Source: Rhynochetos jubatus (Eukaryota; Chordata; Aves; Eurypygiformes; Rhynochetidae). From it: a DNA stretch of 64,000 bases. Positions 1 to 31,124 of the stretch are shown here, piece by piece. Under the pieces are notes generated by a model that did not search any database, had not been told where the DNA came from, and saw only the letters and a list, made by a program, of their open reading frames with translations. A program made the translations under genes and the position numbers. The DNA is taken from assembly GCA_027574665.1 (NCBI GenBank), contig CM050650.1, positions 54,481,304 to 54,545,303 of the forward strand, written 5' to 3'. Position 1 is the stretch's first letter; each line of letters begins with the position of its first letter.

Positions 1-627
1 GAGTTGAGTTAAAAAGAACGTTTAGAATTCTTTTTCAGACTTACAAGTGTATTCTCAGATACCTTATAGGCTGGTCTTATTTTCTTGAGGGTAGTTCTCA
101 GGGCATTCCACTTAACAGTAATATTTTGGTTTCAAAACGTATCTATGTGGACAATTAGTTTCAAATCTGAAGTTGTAATTTAAGATTCAATATAAATATA
201 TATTTACACATTAAACTGAAATACATGACAGTTGCATGCATGCAGAGTTGTCTGTGGGATTGTTCAGGGTTTTTTTAAAGCCTACTTTATTGGCCAGACA
301 ATTTTTGCTCATTTAATCCTCACAAAATCACCTAAGCTCTGCAACACAAAACTACCTTTGTATGAGGCTTAATATTTAACACATTTATGTGAAGGTACTG
401 ACCCGTGGTTACATTTTATACTGGCGGTCACATCACGTCCAGCAAGATTTCAAAGGGTTCCTATATTGACATAATTTCTTTGTTAACTGTTTTTCTACCT
501 TGGTACCCAGGGGCGTAGCAAAATAGGAATTTAAAAGAAGAGACTCTAGCAGACACCAGAATCTTATACATTGCAAAGGAGTATCTCAAAACTGATTGCA
601 GGGCTCTCAGAAAAGTTTGAGAACCTT

Positions 628-755
628 TGTATGGTCAGGTTGGACAGGGCTTCAAGCAACCTGATCTAGGGAAAGATGTCCCTGCCCATGGCATGGGTTG
701 GACTAGCTGATCTTTAAGAATTCCTGCCAACCCAAACCACCCTGTGATCCTGGGT
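628..755 (+). mobile_element. CR1 LINE 3'-end fragment
   Basis: This is a 5'-truncated CR1 non-LTR retrotransposon end. The stretch runs from 'caggttggacagggcttcaag' style text through 'gtccctgcccatggcatgg' to a 'gatctttaagaattcctgcc' block, which matches the conserved 3' end of avian CR1. An A-rich run of about 15 bases follows at 763-777. It lies in a KATNA1 intron, antisense to the gene. The same 3' module appears again at 49.7-50.1 kb, which supports the call. Confidence 0.85.
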
Positions 756-918
756 GGAAAGAAAAAAAAAAAAAAATTAAACTACACAATAAATTTAGTT
801 GCCTATTTAATGGATAAATAAAATCTGCATGTAAGCATATGCTAAAACACTTAATTCTAGTCACATTGTATAAGAAGAAGAAACAACTCCAAAAGACTGG
901 CAGGAGTATTCAAACTTA

Positions 919-6022
<5,104 letters not shown>

Positions 6023-6035
6023 GTTCAACATGAAG

Positions 6036-9000
6036 CTGAAAAAAAGAGGAAATATTAAGGAAAAAAAAAAAGAATCCCAGGACCAGAAGAAATTTTTGCA
6101 ACTATTGTATGCTTATTATCTCATTTGCTATATCAAAAAATAGAAGCTGGAAATATACTGGTGAGAAAAAGAATGGTCCTCGAACGAATGTCATCCATAT
6201 GAAGAGATAACTGTTTCTCTGTTACTAGAAATGAAACTCACGCAGTGAAGATTCTGTTGAAAAGAAGACACGCAAGATACAAGATACGCAGATTTAAATG
6301 CACCGTTGCGAGGCACACTCGCATCCTCTCCTTCCCTCTTCGTTCTACTGTAAGACAAATTGCTATTTTACTCTTAGCACTACAACATCGCCCATACTGT
6401 AAGGGCCTGTGGTTTAAAAAAAACCCCAACAAACAATAAACCAAAGCCCTTCTTCCGGATGCATTAAGTTTTTGTTAATTTTTTTCGCCTTAATATTCCA
6501 TGCATACAAGTTTACCAGTCTGATTTTGCCTTGTGGAGAACACTTTTCCCCATTTGCTTGATTTTACAATTCTTTAGTTTTATTTATGTTTCTTTGAAAC
6601 AAATATCCACCTTCCGTGCCCAGCTTGCACCTTCCTATCACCTTCATTTTTACACTTAAAATAATACTCTTGAAAAAACTTGACGTTGCTAAGTTATCAC
6701 TGAAAGGGAAGGAAAGACCACGATTAAACATTTAGTCTGTAGCTACCCACTTAATTTAACATATTATTCAAACCACGCTATTTTTCCCCATCAGCGGTTT
6801 TTGGGGTTTTTTGGGGAGATGCAGTTTTTGGTTTGGTTTAGGGGGTTTTTTTGAGCAAACATCACGGTCTGTGACAACTTCCACTTTGTAGCATTAGCAG
6901 AATCTGTGCTTTTAAATCAGAATAGCACAGAATTATTATTTATACAAATACAGTGATAAGTATAAGCTGCAGGCTTACTCTTTACGATACAGCCACTGTC
7001 TATATAGCTGCCATCCTACGTTCGTAACCATTACTTACGCATCCCATCCCCCCTTCTTCTCTAAGATACCTGCACTGCCTCCACCTTTCCTGCCTCTTGC
7101 ACACCAAGAATTTCTCCACTCTGCTCCCTAATTTCCTAGGACCAAGCACAGAAAACGTTAAAATAAGCAAATAAACGTGCCTGCGAGAGAGCCGTCTTGC
7201 TCCCATTTCAGTACCCGTGCCCAGTGCCAGTGAGAAGGAATTGCAGACAAGCAATTACGGCTAAGCCCCGGGACGGGAGGAAGCACCCTTGATACAGATC
7301 AACTATTTAAAGAATGTAAGAGGTACTAAACTCGCACGCGCAATAAGCAGACTTAAGACTGAACGCGTTTCAAGACCAGGTCATGGTCAAATTCGGGCGC
7401 ATCGTCAGCGGCTTCAGAAGCCACACCAGACAACCTGTGGCTAAGGCATTCTCTCTCCACTGTAAAGAGGGGCTGCCAAGTACGAATCAAACATTTTAAG
7501 CCTTTCACTCCTTTTTCTGTCCCCTTCCCAAGTAGCTTTATGCACGGACACAGAGCTGATCTATTCCCGAGCCAAAATTCTCTTCTTCTCCCTTCCTTGC
7601 GCTTCCTTCCCCAGCTTCCCTTGAAGCAGATAGCTGCTGTGAAAAGTTTCAGCCCAAACAACAAAACTCTGGCATCAGCAGAGCTGAAGGGAGGCCTCTG
7701 ACAGCCCACACCCACCCACGGAGAAGGGACCCCTGGGTGCAGGCTGGAAACCTGCGATGGAAAGAACCTGCACCGTGTGATCTCACCCTGGCCGGAGACT
7801 CGCCGAGCCGGTCAAAACACCGCCTACCAGCTGATAGCCTTACTGTGACCAGCAACTACGAAGGCTACCATATCCCAGTCTATCCCAGGTTTCGGAGACA
7901 CGGTTTGACTCGGGAGTTTTGTTGGGTTTTACCTCAGGAGAAAGAGCCCGGAGATGTTTGCCAACTGCTGCACGGATCATCACACAGATATTACCAAAGT
8001 TTTCCTGCTATATTTAGGAGCAAGCTTTTCCACTCCTGCTCATCCTACCAGATCCACCTGTTTGCCTGTCCTGAGAATTCAAACTGATGACTAACACTAC
8101 TGAAATCACAAGTTGAGCAAGATGCTAATAAACACTTTAAAAATCAAGCAATAGCAAGTTACTAAAGCCAAACTAGTCTTTCAAACACAGAGAGAAGTCA
8201 CGGGTAACTTCTTTTACACTGAATGCTGTGGAGCAACCCAATTGCGTATTACTAAAGAGTAAACGTGATTTTTCAGGTGAGAGAAGACAGAGAAAAGGAC
8301 AGAAAGAAGAAACAGACAAAGAATGAGCTAACATCTCATGGTGGGGGGAGAAGGGGGAAGGAAGATGCTGACTTAAACTTATAATGCTTCCAACATAACC
8401 AAAAGTAGTAATTCCAACAAAAGCCCGGGGACCCATTCGTTTCATCGGTGGTACTGAAAAGGCAAGAGAATTTAGTTTAAACTAGAAAACCAATTTAATT
8501 TGTTGTTTCACGTTGAGTCATAAGAGCAGAAGAGCTTGAAGCGGCTTCCGAATACAAGGCTGTTGCGTACAAACAGACCAGAAAAAGCTGCTGGCTCCGC
8601 TTATGTCTGGGCATGCCGCTCCTGCTGCCGCCTGAACACAGGCAGTGTCAGAGCGGATACGCTGAGGGGAGGCTATAGGCTTACTGCACCTGTAACTGAA
8701 GATGCTGAACCAGTTCTAAGCCAGGGACAAAAAACAGTGTTAAGAGCACTGATGTGAAAGCAGAATAAAGCTTGCAGCAGAAAGACCCAGCAGACTGTGG
8801 AAGCTCAGAGTAGGGTATAAGACACACGTGGGAAGGGTGCGAGTATGCACAAATCCAGAGTTAAACCAGACCTGAAGGAATGAAAAAAACGCAGAAAACT
8901 AATCCTGTGCCACTTAATAATTTTTAAAGTATTTACAAATACCCAGTACTATCAGGTAACAGGATGTCAAAGCAGCTAGGCTACACTTATCAGCTATGAC

Positions 9001-10861
9001 CCTTCCACGAATCATGCCCAGGGAAGTTATCTACGTTCCAACAGCAACTGAAATAGTAATGAGCTCGTAAAGTTTACAGGGAACAGGATATAAGGAAAAT
9101 AGCCTAAGCACTCTGGTCTTACAGGTTTGATTCTACGCTGTGTACAAACACACACATGCTTCACCCTACCCATACTCACCCTCAGCACTAGCTGTGAATA
9201 CACAAGGTTCCCTGAAATTAACACAACAGAAACCCAACAAATTAACCCACCTCTAGTAACAGAATACATTTCAACACTTGCTCCAAGCACCGAGAACACC
9301 TCTAGAGCTTGGAACAGCCAAGAGCAGCAGGTGTTGAAACCTAACAAAGGTTCAAGACACCTACAACTTTTGAGAATGAGGTTCTGGGGCTTAATTTTAT
9401 ATTTTATTTCGAAGATACAGCCTGACTATCATCAAGAAAACAGTGGGGATACATCATGTTTTCCACAATGACTTCAAGGAATTACCGTAAGGAATGACTA
9501 TAAGTAATTTCTGCTCATATTCATACATTAGAATTTGGGAAGCTGTAACCAAACACAACAGTAAACCTGTTTCACAAAGAAATCCCACACAAGTTTAAAA
9601 ATTAAAAAGATGGATATGCAGATGTGGGAAGATTAAAGGTGGGCTCTACCAGTTACTATGGGGGACTCCTCAGCTACTCTGCTGACTCAGGAAACAGCAC
9701 AAGCCATACAGGGAAAATACTTCCAAAGAGTTCTTCAGTCCAACTTTAACATTTGGACTAAGCCAGAGCCTGAATGTTGGCAGACTGTACGTTTCCATTA
9801 TTCCAGCCTGCTGTACAGGCTCTGACATCAAAGTAACCACGTCACACGTAAACCGTGGAACATGTAAAAGTTCTCTCAGGAAGCTAGAGGAGGAAAAAAA
9901 AAACCCTAAAGTAACAGCTTTCAGGAAGCGATTTTTACTGATCACAGTGGCCTGCGATTGGACTGCATCACCTCCGAGCTCCCTTCCAGCGTTAATACCC
10001 TCCTTCCCAACATCCACTCCTATCGACCTACGGTATCAACAGGTGACTGAGTTAATGACTTGGGAAACAGAAGAGTTTCCCAAGACTTATCGGGTACTAA
10101 ACAAACTGGTCCTCATCCACTTTACTGTATTTAACAGTAACGGTAGCAGAATAAAACCCAACAGCAACTAGAAACGTAACCATACCCGGCTGTTTTTGCA
10201 AAAAAAACCCAAACGTGAAACCGTAAGATACACTGCTGGCAAATGATTTTGTGTTTTCAAGGCTAAACCTTTCAAAAGGCTTCCAAAAAAATGGAAGAAG
10301 AAGAAACCGCGTTACTTACTGCCCACTTCATGGGTGTTCTTTGAGACAGTCAGTGCTCAACCCTAAGTTTCTCAGGAGGTTCAGAAGGGTCTTGCAGCAG
10401 ACTGAGTACCTGGAATTGCTGCCTGCTGCTTCTCTGCGTTAAGGAAAAAGCGGCTCGGCGGCGGGGGAAGAGGTAAGGGCCGAGGTTCGTGTGGGAAGCG
10501 GTGCCAACAGGTGCCCTCAGCCCACCTGGCCTGGCAGCCCGGGCAGGGTGCTGAGCAGCCGTACACCCGCGGCAGTCACACAAAACCGACGAGCACGGCT
10601 GTCACGACAGTCCCGACCGCGGCGACTCGCTCTCGGTTTCAGAGTCGCGGGACAGAAGAGACGGAACGCTCCACCCACCCGGGCCGAGAGGCGCCCGGCT
10701 CCCCCGAGGGCGGCCCAAGCCACGCGGGCGTCGCCCCTCGCCTCAGGCCGAGGCGGGAGAAGGGGGGCAGCGCCCCGTAACAGCCACATGGGGACAGCGG
10801 GGAACGGCAGACAGCCTGGCCGCCATGACGAGGGCAGAGACCGCGGGTCTCTCTCACTTAC
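6036..10861 (-). other. KATNA1: KATNA1 intron 1 (4.8 kb), no further gene seen
   Basis: This is the intron between the inferred non-coding exon 1 in the CpG island and the first coding exon. It is AT-rich, with a G/T-rich low-complexity patch near 6795-6855 and a modestly GC-richer stretch near 7260-7920. The open frames here are short, lack family resemblance and overlap on both strands. I recognise no repeat family with confidence. Confidence 0.55.
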
Positions 10862-11060
10862 TCCTCTCCAGAGCTCGGCCCCACCGCGGCGGCGGCTCCC
10901 AGCAGCCACAACCCCTCCGCTTCTTCCTCCCCCCTTCCTCCTCCGCCGGCGCTAACCACACCCCCGGCTCCGCCCGCCTCCTCCCGCCACCGCCGCCGCC
11001 GGCAGTTTGAAGGCAAATCCGGCTGCGTCACTTCCAGCCAGACGAGGAGGGAAAAGGTCA
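10440..11060 (-). promoter_or_regulatory. KATNA1: CpG-island promoter of KATNA1 with inferred exon 1
   Basis: This is a sharp island of CpG-dense sequence in an AT-rich background, upstream of the first coding exon. Read on the minus strand there is an ETS/CRE-like composite (GGAAGTGACGC, 11035-11025) and a TTTGAA-type motif (11006-11011 on plus). The probable exon 1 lies below these, ending at 10862 before a GTAAGTG donor (10861-10855). The exon 1 end is inferred. Another GTAAGT at about 10320 is an alternative, so the transcript start needs RNA evidence. Confidence 0.6.
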
Positions 11061-11182
11061 AAGCCCGCCCAGCCGGCTGGACAACACGTTGGTGTTTGTT
11101 TAAGGATTATGACAGCGATGAGCTGCTTTTTATTTGAAGGGAGAAAAAAAGAAATAGGAGAGGGAAGGAAGAAAAAGTGAAT

Positions 11183-11253
11183 TGCATTGGCCGGGAATCG
11201 AACCCGGGCCTCCCGCGTGGCAGGCGAGAATTCTACCACTGAACCACCAATGC
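11183..11253 (-). tRNA. tRNA-Gly (anticodon GCC)
   Basis: The minus strand reads as a complete 71-nt tRNA-Gly. It begins GCATTGGTGGTTCAGTGG (acceptor arm and A box) and contains GGTTCGATTCC (B box). The anticodon GCC is at 11221-11219. The acceptor stem GCATTGG pairs with CCAATGC at the end, followed by discriminator A at 11183. An oligo-T run (CACTTTTTC) follows within about 15 bases and should terminate RNA polymerase III. All arms pair, so the gene looks functional. It sits between the KATNA1 island and the palindrome at 11.3 kb. Confidence 0.97.
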
Positions 11254-11314
11254 TACCGCGACGGTACCCAGCTGCCTCTGGAATTCAAAGGTGGGGAGGG
11301 CGGACTGCGCCTGC

Positions 11315-11388
11315 GCCGCCGCCGGCTTTCAAACGGTCGCGGCGGGGCGGACCCGCCCCGCCGAGACCGTTTGAAAGCCGGCGGCGGC
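11315..11388. repeat. 36-bp near-perfect inverted repeat with 2-bp spacer
   Basis: The left arm 11315-11350 and right arm 11353-11388 are reverse complements with one mismatch (11339 versus 11364), separated by AC. Each arm carries the core GGCTTTCAAACGGTC flanked by GCC/GGC triplets and a GGCGGGGCGG tract. It could extrude as a cruciform or fold as RNA. It starts 62 bp upstream of the tRNA-Gly 5' end. I do not recognise a transposon family for it. Confidence 0.95.
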
Positions 11389-12330
11389 CGTTGAGGGGAA
11401 CAGCCCTAATGTATGCACAATATATAAATAAGATTTTAATTATTTTGATGAAAGAGGCAGCAGCGGACAGGAAAAGAGCACCAATCAATTGAGCTCTTGA
11501 ACATCAAACCATCCTTTTGAGAACAAGTTACAAACATGAGGTGACAGCTAAGTACCATAAAATTTCTGCCATTAAACGTGCAGACTTGTTAATCAGCTCT
11601 GGAATGCCACTGATTACCAGTAGCTGATACTTCAGGCTGTTCACAAGTGCTGGAGTTCTCTTACTCTGAGGTAACTCCTAAGTGTCAGTGCAACCAGCCG
11701 CTCACGCCCCCCAGGTCAGACGTGCAGGCTGTGCTAAGGGTTCCGCCAGCAGGGGCAGGGAAGCCCCAGGGCACAGACAAGCGGGAAATCCGGTGCTCCC
11801 GCACGAAGGGGACGGACGCTTTGGGGTACCGACTGGGAAAGTCGGCGTAACAGATGCACGTTCCTCTTCCTGCGAGCATCAGGGGACCCAGAGGTTAAGG
11901 TCCGAGCCACCACCACGTAACCCTATAAAACCCAAACATACCGGTAAGCATTCAGGGCTCACAGCCCGCACACGTGGCTGGGACTGCGGGTAGGCAGAGT
12001 CCTGGCAAAAGGCGATGCCCGTGTCGTGACAGAGACAAGTACAGAACGCTCTAAGGCCGGTGAGTAACTTACTATGGTCGCGAGAAAACGCAAGATGGTT
12101 CTGTTGACTAACCGGGCACGCAATAAATAAATAATTTCCTTATGCAGAATTTTGCGGTGGTCTACGTATTTAATCGGAGGATCCAAAAGAACTGACAGTC
12201 AGAAGGATATTTATAATACAAAAAAGACATTATATATACATATACACACATAGAATCTATCTATATCGATAGATATAAATCAGTAAACTTGAACAGTGCC
12301 TTTATCAAGAGCATCTTAAGGCATCCAAAC
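11389..12330. other. Intergenic KATNA1-LATS1 spacer
   Basis: I see no coding gene here. The stretch 11640-12060 is moderately GC-rich with short open frames on both strands, none family-like. It contains a weak CTCF-like string at 11743-11756 and a small hairpin (CCGACT/AGTCGG near 11829). AT-rich sequence resumes after 12120. Confidence 0.5.
12229..12275. repeat. AT-rich simple repeat (TA/TATC-like)
   Basis: The run is imperfect alternating TATATACA, then ATCTATCTATATCGATAGATAT. It is a degenerate microsatellite and may mark the low-complexity end of the LATS1 3' UTR. Confidence 0.7.
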
Positions 12331-15300
12331 ATTTCACTACCACATTGACCCAATTTATTATCTTTTTGCTTTGGCTGAATTAAAGCAAACAGATGAAAGG
12401 CCTGATCTGAAACACCAAAGACATCTGCAATCAAAGCCTAACAGTATCGTGGGTGACAGCAGCAGCATCTGAGAACCCACCCACCGCACCGCCTAGTAGC
12501 TGAGTGATATTAAAAGGAGCCTAAATAAATCATTCCCACTCACGGCCTTGCAACAGCAGAAGACGACGTGTCTCCAGGAGGATTTCTAGCCCTATATTCT
12601 ACAGATTCTATTACAAACTGAAGGTAGAAAAGATACAGCAAGAGGGCCTGCCCTAGGATAGAATGCCACTGAGTATCAAATAGTATTTACAGTAGTTATA
12701 GGATTATAGAACATTTTATAAATACAATTAATATGTGTACAAGGGCACGTAAGAGATTTATTTTCATGCTTTACAAAGGAAAAGTAACCTGAACTAAAAC
12801 TGCCTGCAGAATTCCGCAGCTGCTGGTTTGAAGCCTCTCTTCCCAACTGGCCTGTACAAAGCAATCCCCAGCGCAGGTCACCAGTGAAACACCCGTGTTC
12901 TAAGCAGCAGCTACGAAGAACCTCAACAGACTCTGAATCTACGTATGAAATGTGACGTCTCAAAACACGGGTAAGGCGTAGCACGTTGGAGAGCTGTGAC
13001 GACGTTTACCCATAACTAACTTTCTCAGAAAAGGTGGACTGTAACACGCTGCATTTTTGCAAGGAAATGTACAATCCTGCAGCATATAAGGGGCAAAATT
13101 CAGCCGAGGTGTATTACGACTTCCAACACAAGGTAACAGAAAATGACAGACGTGTCCACCCAAGTCTAAAGGTGTGAGCTCTCCCTATGTCTGCTTCAAA
13201 ATGGTAAAATAATATTTAATATTTCAGTACCTGCACGTGTCCTTAAAAGACTCCATTTCCTTTCATAAAAGCAATAGGTTTTGCTCTCTGGTGCCTTTAT
13301 AGGACTTTTTTTCTTTTTTTCATTTTTTTCAACCCATTGGCTAAAGACCAGTTGTAGTGTTAAATGGATTAACAGTACAATGCAGGCAGAGGAGGAATAT
13401 ACTCGGATAAAAAGGTAATTTTAACCATCAGTTTAATGAAGAATTGACATTATTTTCTCTGAACACGTCACAAATGGTAAGGCAGACTTGATTAAATCAC
13501 CTTTAACCAGTAATATATTATACTTTACTCCAAGACAAGTAGACCAGTCTTACTGGGATACTTACTACGAAGGAGGATAATCTTTAAAGGTTTATTTACA
13601 TGGAAAACAGTCCTTTTTACATAATATATATAAAATGGAGTAGTTATACACTGCAGCCATTTTATAACGTTTAAGCTAAATGAAATGCATCTTAAAAGCT
13701 AATCTATTTTAACAGCTGTGGAACAGGCAGACAGCACATGAGTTGGTTCATTTAGCTAGAAGCCCATTATAGAAAGTAACTACCTACCTGCTGAAGAACA
13801 TAAAACAATTATTCGTAACCATCTTCTAACCGTGATAACCACCTCAGAGTAGAGGGGTGAACTTCCACAAATGTTTTCTCCAGTGACAAAGCCCGTTTTA
13901 AGAAGTCTCTACACTGCCAACCCTTCTTACTGCAGTTCAGTTTTTTCTGAGTTACACCAATATCAATCATTTTTTGGACCACACTGGAAACTGGATCCCT
14001 CAAATGAATACACAAGACACCTCCAAACGCTAAATACCAAGCCGTTTCTCCACTGATCCAGTATTTAGGACAGTAGCACCGACAGTCACGCTGGCACAAA
14101 TCGAGACACTGAAGCAGAAAAAAGGAAAGAATGGCCCGAAGCGCACTAGAATTTCTTAAGCCAGCTTGATGAGAAAAGTGAACTAGTAACTGGTGTTCGC
14201 TGCGAGACCAGCTATGAACACCCATTTAACAATGTTTGAACAGTCACAATGCCAGTACAATGGCACAAATAATAATTTAAGAAAGCAGTAATGCTTACAG
14301 GCACAGTATTAAATTATCCACTGGAATTCAATTCCAAAAAGGAGGAAATGTTTAAAAGACACGACGTTTACTAAATACCGTGCATTTTCTTTAGCACTGT
14401 GTTAGCTTCAGGAGAGAGATAAAAAACTCAGTTCTTTCTGCCTCTCACCTTTAATTCCTGGTCTTGTCTCAGGGAAGCTGCTTAGACGGTTGCCCCCCTC
14501 CCTGCCCCAGTAACAGGCATCCCCTTGGGTCTTGGGGTGGGAAGGTACTGAGCCTGCTCACCTGCTGCGGGAAATTAGGAAAACAGCCACGCAGAAAGCA
14601 GCAGACAGGGCCATAAGCTCCTAAATCTGTTCTGAATGGGGCTGTGAAAGACGGAGCACTGCACTGCACTGATGACTCAGGTGGACTGGTGCATGACATT
14701 TCTCCTCACTATCTGCGTAACGAGGAGGAAAACTGTTAAAGCCAAGTGAAACCAGTCTCCACAACCGCGATCTCAAAAGCCGTAATTTTTATCTCATTAC
14801 TATCTCAAACATTTAATAAAGAAACAATTCTAAAATTTATTTTTCAAACTAAAAATTCCAACTAAAGCAGAACTGTACACACTTTACAGTTTGGTTGTAG
14901 TCAGAAAAATTATACCAGACTTCAGAAAGAATATTTCCTAAGACTCTTTTCTTCTCCTAACTGTAAAAGAACTGATGACAGGAAGCAATCAAGTTGTTTC
15001 TGAATGACCAGTGCTCCCGCTTTGAGAGTATACCAGTCACATGCTACGGCGTTACTAATGTCAAATTCAATTATTATTATTTAATAAAATACTAGTTCTA
15101 ATGCTTTTATCACTTTACAATCATATTACAGCCAAGACTGACACTTTCTTGTTCCAAAGCTGAGAACTATGCCACTACCAGAGCAGCTGGAAACGTTTCA
15201 CCAGATAGATGGCTCAGTTTTTCCAACGTTGTGAATAATTAGGCTAATTACAGTGAGAAGTGAGGGTACAGCAGCCTTTTTTTTTTTTCCCCTCCTCAGA

Positions 15301-15772
15301 AATAGAGAGTTTTATTAATGTAAAGTAGATTTTGTATTTGGTCAATGCAAGGAAAAACTGTCATTAAAAATTCTGGAGCAGAGCTTTGTTTTCTAAAATT
15401 ATTCCATATATGTACAAATAGATAGCAGGCATCATCTTAGGAAAAACAAAGTGATCAGTATTTCCTATTTTGAGTACTTAGAGTACAGAGAACTGATAAT
15501 AAAATTCAAGTGATTTTTTTTTTTCACCTTACATCAAATCTCTTCTAAATTAAACAATGCTGGAATAAATTAATATTTGTGAAGGATTTCCCTGTATCCT
15601 GGGGAAACAAAATGTACAAAAGAAAGAGAAGACACAATTTACTTAGTGTTTTTTAAAAAGTGTGCACGTATTTACCCTAGCAAATCTTCTTTCAATTCTC
15701 TTAGGAGAAGAGGCTTTCCAAAAACTGCAGCTGCAAAATAAGTTTATTCTGTTTTTCATCTTTATTCCTCTA
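12330..15772 (-). other. LATS1: Probable LATS1 3' UTR
   Basis: The AT-rich, non-coding stretch directly follows the LATS1 stop codon. Mammalian LATS1 has a long 3' UTR, so a multi-kilobase one is expected. Minus-strand AATAAA signals (plus-strand tttatt) occur at 12354-12359 and also near 12756, 13588, 15743 and 15761, so several ends are possible. The far end near 12.33 kb is a guess from the last signal before the spacer. The longest open frame inside (13809-14225) has no recognisable homology. Confidence 0.4.
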
Positions 15773-30958
<15,186 letters not shown>

Positions 30959-31124
30959 GAAAACATGTATATATGCAACCTCCACCAAGGACTCGCGCAC
31001 ACCAAAATCCAAGGAAGACTGGCTGGCAGTTCCAGAACTTGGGAAAGCAGCAGGCTCTTCACTGTGAACCCGGGGTTGGTTCCTGTAGTGCTGGAGTTTG
31101 TCACAGCCCAACACAGCTGTTCTG

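Noticed and set aside
7353-8087. Open frames of 116-120 codons on both strands in a mildly GC-rich part of KATNA1 intron 1.
   Set aside because: No family resemblance and they overlap each other. A possible alternative first exon of KATNA1 here could not be supported.
9027-9471. Paired open frames of 106 and 114 codons on opposite strands.
   Set aside because: They are mutual shadows in AT-rich intron with no recognised motif.
10491-10955. 154-codon plus-strand frame in the KATNA1 island.
   Set aside because: Arg/Pro/Ala-rich shadow of CpG-rich DNA, opposed by equally long minus-strand frames.
11187-11492. 101-codon plus-strand frame crossing the tRNA and the palindrome.
   Set aside because: The tRNA gene on the other strand explains its start, and the palindrome explains its repeated Arg/Pro text.
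11743-11756. CTCF-like string CCGCCAGCAGGGGC.
   Set aside because: It misses the conserved last bases of the CTCF core, so the match is partial. A matrix score and ChIP data would be needed.
13809-14225. 138-codon minus-strand frame.
   Set aside because: It lies in the probable LATS1 3' UTR, lacks a recognised domain and has a chance-like composition. Conservation across birds would be needed to revive it.
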